The notes beneath the pieces were generated by a model that had not been told where the DNA came from, did not search any database, and saw nothing but the letters and a program-made list of their open reading frames with translations. The position numbers and the translations under genes are program-made. A stretch of 13,668 nucleotides of DNA, taken from the NCBI GenBank assembly GCA_035295985.1, contig DATHBT010000309.1:1-13668 (forward strand), read 5' to 3'. Source of the stretch: JAIVGV01 sp035295985. GTDB lineage: Bacteria > Acidobacteriota > Blastocatellia > Pyrinomonadales > Pyrinomonadaceae. Positions 12,605 to 13,668 of this stretch are shown one piece after another; within the stretch, counting starts at the first letter, position 1; each line of letters starts with the position of its first letter.

Positions 12605-13668
12605 TCACTCGGCGCGCAGCGCGACCGTCGGATCGACCCGCGCGGCCCTACGCGCCGGCAGGTAGCAGGCGACGAGCGCCACGAACGCGAGCAGCAGCGC
12701 GATCCCGGCGAAGGTGGCCGGGTCGGTCGGGCTGACGCCGAAGAGCAGCCCGCGCATCAGTCGCGTCAGCGCGAGCGCCCCGACGAGGCCGAAGGCTACG
12801 CCGACGAGCGTGAGGATCATCCCGCGCCCGACGACGAGTCTGATCACGTCGCGCCGCTGCGCGCCCAGGGCCATGCGGACGCCGATCTCGTGCGTGCGCT
12901 CGGCGACCTGGAAGCTCATCACGCCGAAGACGCCGACGGCGGCGAGGAGCGTGGCCGCCCCGGCGAAGGCCGCGAGCAGCAGCGCGTTGAAGCGCTGCGG
13001 CGCGAGCGACTGGTCGAGCCGCTGCCGCATCGTCAGCACGCTGTGGACGGGTTCGTTCGGATCGACCTCGCGGACGGCTGCGCGCAAGGGAGCGGCCAGC
13101 GCCGCCGGGTCGGCCGGCCCGCGCACGGCCAGGAACATCCACGAGTTCGGCCGCTGCGTGTGGGGCACGTAAACTTCCGGCGCGCGCTCGCCGGCCAGAT
13201 CGTCATGCTTCAGGTCGGCCACGACGCCGACGATCTCGCGCGCCACCTCGCGCCCGTTCTCCTGATAGACGAGTCGCTTGCCGATGGCCTCCTCGCCCGC
13301 GAAGAAGCGGCGGGCCAACGCGTCGTTGACGACGGCGACTGGCGTCGAGTCTTTCGCGTCGCCGTCGGTGAACTCGCGCCCGCTGAGCAGCCGTATGCCC
13401 ATAGCGCGGAAGTAGTCAGGGCTGATCTTCCGGTAGTCGGCGTTCGGCGTCAGGCTGCTTTCCGGCCGCCCCTCCAACTCGAACGACTGCGAGGTGCGCG
13501 AGCCGCTGAAGGGCAGGTCGCTGACCGCACCCGCGTGCGCGACGCCCGGCAGCGCGCGCACGCGCTCCAGGACCTGACGGAAGAAGAGCGCCTGCCGATC
13601 CTTGTCCTGGTATTTCGCCTCCGGCAGAGAGATGCGGGCAGTCAGCACGCCGTCCGCGTCGAAGCCCG
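12605..13668 (-). CDS. FtsX/MacB-type ABC permease of the ADOP class, C-terminal part (5' end outside window)
   Basis: The frame stays open to the window edge, giving about 353 C-terminal residues. The visible N-terminal part, from GFDADGVLTARISLP through about 200 residues, is a MacB-type periplasmic domain (SDLPFSGSRTSQSFELEG, YFRAMGIRLLSGREF, VVNDALARRFFAGEEAIGKR). It is followed by an FtsX domain with three membrane spans: FNALLLAAFAGAATLLAAVG, MILTLVGVAFGLVGALAL and IALLLAFVALVACYLPA. ERTHEIGVRMALGA and the terminal ARRAARVDPTVALRAE are the class hallmarks. These permeases usually lack a linked ATPase gene and carry two FtsX domains, the first of which would lie upstream of the window. 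The transported substrate is unknown. The 118 bp to the repeat-protein start hold the latter's ribosome site and no terminator that I can see. Confidence 0.9.
   Translation of the reverse strand, partial: GFDADGVLTARISLPEAKYQDKDRQALFFRQVLERVRALPGVAHAGAVSDLPFSGSRTSQSFELEGRPESSLTPNADYRKISPDYFRAMGIRLLSGREFTDGDAKDSTPVAVVNDALARRFFAGEEAIGKRLVYQENGREVAREIVGVVADLKHDDLAGERAPEVYVPHTQRPNSWMFLAVRGPADPAALAAPLRAAVREVDPNEPVHSVLTMRQRLDQSLAPQRFNALLLAAFAGAATLLAAVGVFGVMSFQVAERTHEIGVRMALGAQRRDVIRLVVGRGMILTLVGVAFGLVGALALTRLMRGLLFGVSPTDPATFAGIALLLAFVALVACYLPARRAARVDPTVALRAE

Overview
This window is a GC-rich, gene-dense bacterial segment with almost no spacer DNA. The best lineage clue is the partial gene at the right edge, an FtsX/MacB-type permease of the duplicated orphan class (ADOP) that is expanded in Acidobacteriota. 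The secreted 29-residue repeat protein and the lipocalin-like/PQQ-propeller protein also suit that phylum. This placement is inference from gene content only.

Left part (1-2920, + strand): the C-terminal half of a nitrilase-superfamily amidohydrolase, a SPOUT-class RNA 2'-O-methyltransferase, and a secreted PQQ-like beta-propeller protein with an extra N-terminal beta domain.

Centre (2921-8742, + strand): a tryptophan operon. A candidate sigma70 promoter is followed by a short ORF with Trp-Trp-Arg-Trp codons, then a long GC-rich hairpin with a T-tract, then a secreted alpha/beta hydrolase and trpD-trpC-trpF-trpB-trpA. The promoter, Trp-rich mini-ORF and terminator resemble a ribosome-mediated trp attenuator. 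All five junctions from the hydrolase to trpA can be read as 4-nt start/stop overlaps, so the block looks like one translationally coupled mRNA. It covers every step from anthranilate to tryptophan. trpE and trpG are not in the window.

Right part (8789-13668, - strand): a secreted M1-type zinc metallopeptidase, an AraC-family regulator just upstream of it, a 274-bp structured intergenic region with a dyad and nested inverted repeats, a secreted protein built from 29-residue tandem repeats, and the ADOP permease, which runs off the window. The regulator and peptidase share a strand with a 64-bp gap, so the regulator may control the peptidase.

The observations most worth follow-up are the putative trp attenuator, the secreted hydrolase placed as the first structural gene behind it, the 29-residue repeat protein, and the structured region upstream of the AraC gene.
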